Shown here one piece after another: positions 62,429-64,000 of a stretch of DNA of 64,000 nt (within the stretch, counting starts at the first letter, position 1; every line of letters starts with the position of its first letter). The stretch covers positions 25,249 to 89,248 of the forward strand of contig NZ_RJUB01000128.1 in assembly GCF_024343615.1 (NCBI RefSeq), written 5' to 3'. The notes under the pieces were generated by a model. It did not search any database. It was not told the origin of the DNA and saw nothing but the letters and a program-made list of their open reading frames with translations. The stretch is from Ferruginibacter sp. HRS2-29 (GTDB taxonomy: Bacteria > Bacteroidota > Bacteroidia > Chitinophagales > Chitinophagaceae). Position numbers and translations under genes: made by a program.

Positions 62429-64000
62429 GATTCCATTCTCGATTTGCTACTTCGTTTTATTGACCGGCTGGCGGGGACGCCACGCCGGGGCGACTTACGA
62501 GGGGTAATTACTGCTATTATTATTACTAATTTAAAATACTTCCCTTCTTGAACGCCGTGGCGTGGCCTCCTGGCCAGCCACGATTCCATTCTCGATTTGC
62601 TACTTCGTTTTATTGACCGGCTGGCGGGGACGCCACGCCGGGGCGACTTACGAGGGGTAATTACTGCTATTATTATTACTAATTTAAAATACTTCCCTTC
62701 TTGAACGCCGTGGCGTGGCCTCCTGGCCAGCCACGATTCCATTCTCGATTTGCTACTTCGTTTTATTGACCGGCTGGCGGGGACGCCACGCCGGGGCGAC
62801 TTACGAGGGGTAATTACTGCTATTATTATTACTAATTTAAAATACTTCCCTTCTTGAACGCCGTGGCGTGGCCTCCTGGCCAGCCACGATTCCATTCTCG
62901 ATTTGCTACTTCGTTTTATTGACCGGCTGGCGGGGACGCCACGCCGGGGCGACTTACGAGGGGTAATTACTGCTATTATTATTACTAATTTAAAATACTT
63001 CCCTTCTTGAACGCCGTGGCGTGGCCTCCTGGCCAGCCACGATTCCATTCTCGATTTGCTACTTCGTTTTATTGACCGGCTGGCGGGGACGCCACGCCGG
63101 GGCGACTTACGAGGGGTAATTACTGCTATTATTATTACTAATTTAAAATACTTCCCTTCTTGAACGCCGTGGCGTGGCCTCCTGGCCAGCCACGATTCCA
63201 TTCTCGATTTGCTACTTCGTTTTATTGACCGGCTGGCGGGGACGCCACGCCGGGGCGACTTACGAGGGGTAATTACTGCTATTATTATTACTAATTTAAA
63301 ATACTTCCCTTCTTGAACGCCGTGGCGTGGCCTCCTGGCCAGCCACGATTCCATTCTCGATTTGCTACTTCGTTTTATTGACCGGCTGGCGGGGACGCCA
63401 CGCCGGGGCGACTTACGAGGGGTAATTACTGCTATTATTATTACTAATTTAAAATACTTCCCTTCTTGAACGCCGTGGCGTGGCCTCCTGGCCAGCCACG
63501 ATTCCATTCTCGATTTGCTACTTCGTTTTATTGACCGGCTGGCGGGGACGCCACGCCGGGGCGACTTACGAGGGGTAATTACTGCTATTATTATTACTAA
63601 TTTAAAATACTTCCCTTCTTGAACGCCGTGGCGTGGCCTCCTGGCCAGCCACGATTCCATTCTCGATTTGCTACTTCGTTTTATTGACCGGCTGGCGGGG
63701 ACGCCACGCCGGGGCGACTTACGAGGGGTAATTACTGCTATTATTATTACTAATTTAAAATACTTCCCTTCTTGAACGCCGTGGCGTGGCCTCCTGGCCA
63801 GCCACGATTCCATTCTCGATTTGCTACTTCGTTTTATTGACCGGCTGGCGGGGACGCCACGCCGGGGCGACTTACGAGGGGTAATTACTGCTATTATTAT
63901 TACTAATTTAAAATACTTCCCTTCTTGAACGCCGTGGCGTGGCCTCCTGGCCAGCCACGATTCCATTCTCGATTTGCTACTTCGTTTTATTGACCGGCTG
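62401..64000. repeat. Array of identical 153-bp tandem repeats (10 full copies plus part of an eleventh)
   Basis: Units begin at 62401, 62554, 62707 and every 153 bases to 63931, and run off the window. As far as I can read, all copies are identical. Within each unit a 26-base arm (62401-62426 in the first copy) faces an imperfect inverted copy (62466-62491, 21 of 26 positions matching), separated by 39 bases. The rest is AT-rich (gtaattactgctattatt area). The left edge is degenerate: 62380-62400 still resembles the preceding 21 bases of a unit. One minus-strand frame stays open through every copy (51 codons per unit, basic). Confidence 0.97.

Noticed and set aside
62332..63966. A real 544-residue repeat protein on the minus strand
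   Set aside because: The frame follows only from a period divisible by three. The residues mirror GC-rich palindromic arms, there is no promoter or ribosome site, and the frame starts beyond the window. Kept only as a finding to test.
62401..64000. CRISPR array
   Set aside because: The whole 153-base unit is identical from copy to copy. There are no variable spacers separating short repeats, and no cas gene is nearby.
62401..64000. Empty integron attC array
   Set aside because: The units do not show the R-prime/R-double-prime core (GTTRRRY type) and there is no integrase or cassette.

Overview
The window is chromosomal DNA from a member of the Bacteroidota, most likely the Chitinophagaceae or a close relative. 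The evidence is: Bacteroidota -7 promoter boxes (TAnnTTTG, twice with a TTTG box about 19 bases upstream) in front of many genes; a type IX secretion PorT homologue plus a secreted protease with a type IX sorting tail; TonB-dependent receptors with carboxypeptidase-regulatory-like N-termini; LytS/LytTR signalling; a GbsR/MarR regulator; and the Bacteroidota form of dihydroorotase. I see no prophage, integrase, transposase, known defence island or CRISPR array. Most of the window is housekeeping and cell-envelope content.

Layout. 0-14 kb: partial pyrD, a thiolase, DUF983 and SemiSWEET proteins, an ABC exporter, an AI-2E family protein, YifB ATPase, a YycJ-type hydrolase, a MutS-like ATPase, dihydroorotase and an outer-membrane barrel protein. 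14-25 kb: tRNA-Leu(CAA), porT coupled to ubiE, engB, a YkuK-type protein, a secreted metzincin with a small secreted partner, CoA-binding and DCC proteins, two small membrane proteins, a GbsR/MarR regulator, a TonB-like protein and the pyruvate dehydrogenase E2. 25-40 kb: a LytTR two-component system divergent from an outer-membrane receptor, dnaX, a GNAT-like protein, a sterol-desaturase-like hydroxylase, frr, a WecA-like transferase, half a transketolase, a LolE-like permease, rbfA and a DksA-like protein with a histone-H1-like tail. 40-62 kb: ileS, a PepSY-like protein, a siderophore receptor with an AraC regulator, gyrB, a large MG2-like surface protein with a decayed duplicate next to it, mfd, a flavin reductase, a DUF2723-like soluble protein and glyS. 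62.4-64 kb: an array of identical 153-bp repeats that runs off the window.

Two things are not explained by the gene list. The first is the 153-bp array: ten full copies plus a partial one, apparently identical. Each unit carries an imperfect 26-base inverted repeat and is open in one minus-strand frame for 51 codons. The second is that many intergenic gaps are filled with inverted structures built from short, near-repeated phrases (such as ttcgtaa, gaatagtcaat or gtttagagttt). The phrase differs from gap to gap but the architecture is the same.

Functional links: PorT would help build the secretion system that exports the metzincin at 17.7-19.3 kb. The LytS/LytTR pair shares a 191-bp divergent promoter region with the outer-membrane receptor at 27.1 kb. 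The AraC regulator at 47.2-48.2 kb probably controls the siderophore receptor just downstream. Several genes have their -7 box within 4-9 bases of the start codon, which suggests leaderless or nearly leaderless mRNAs.
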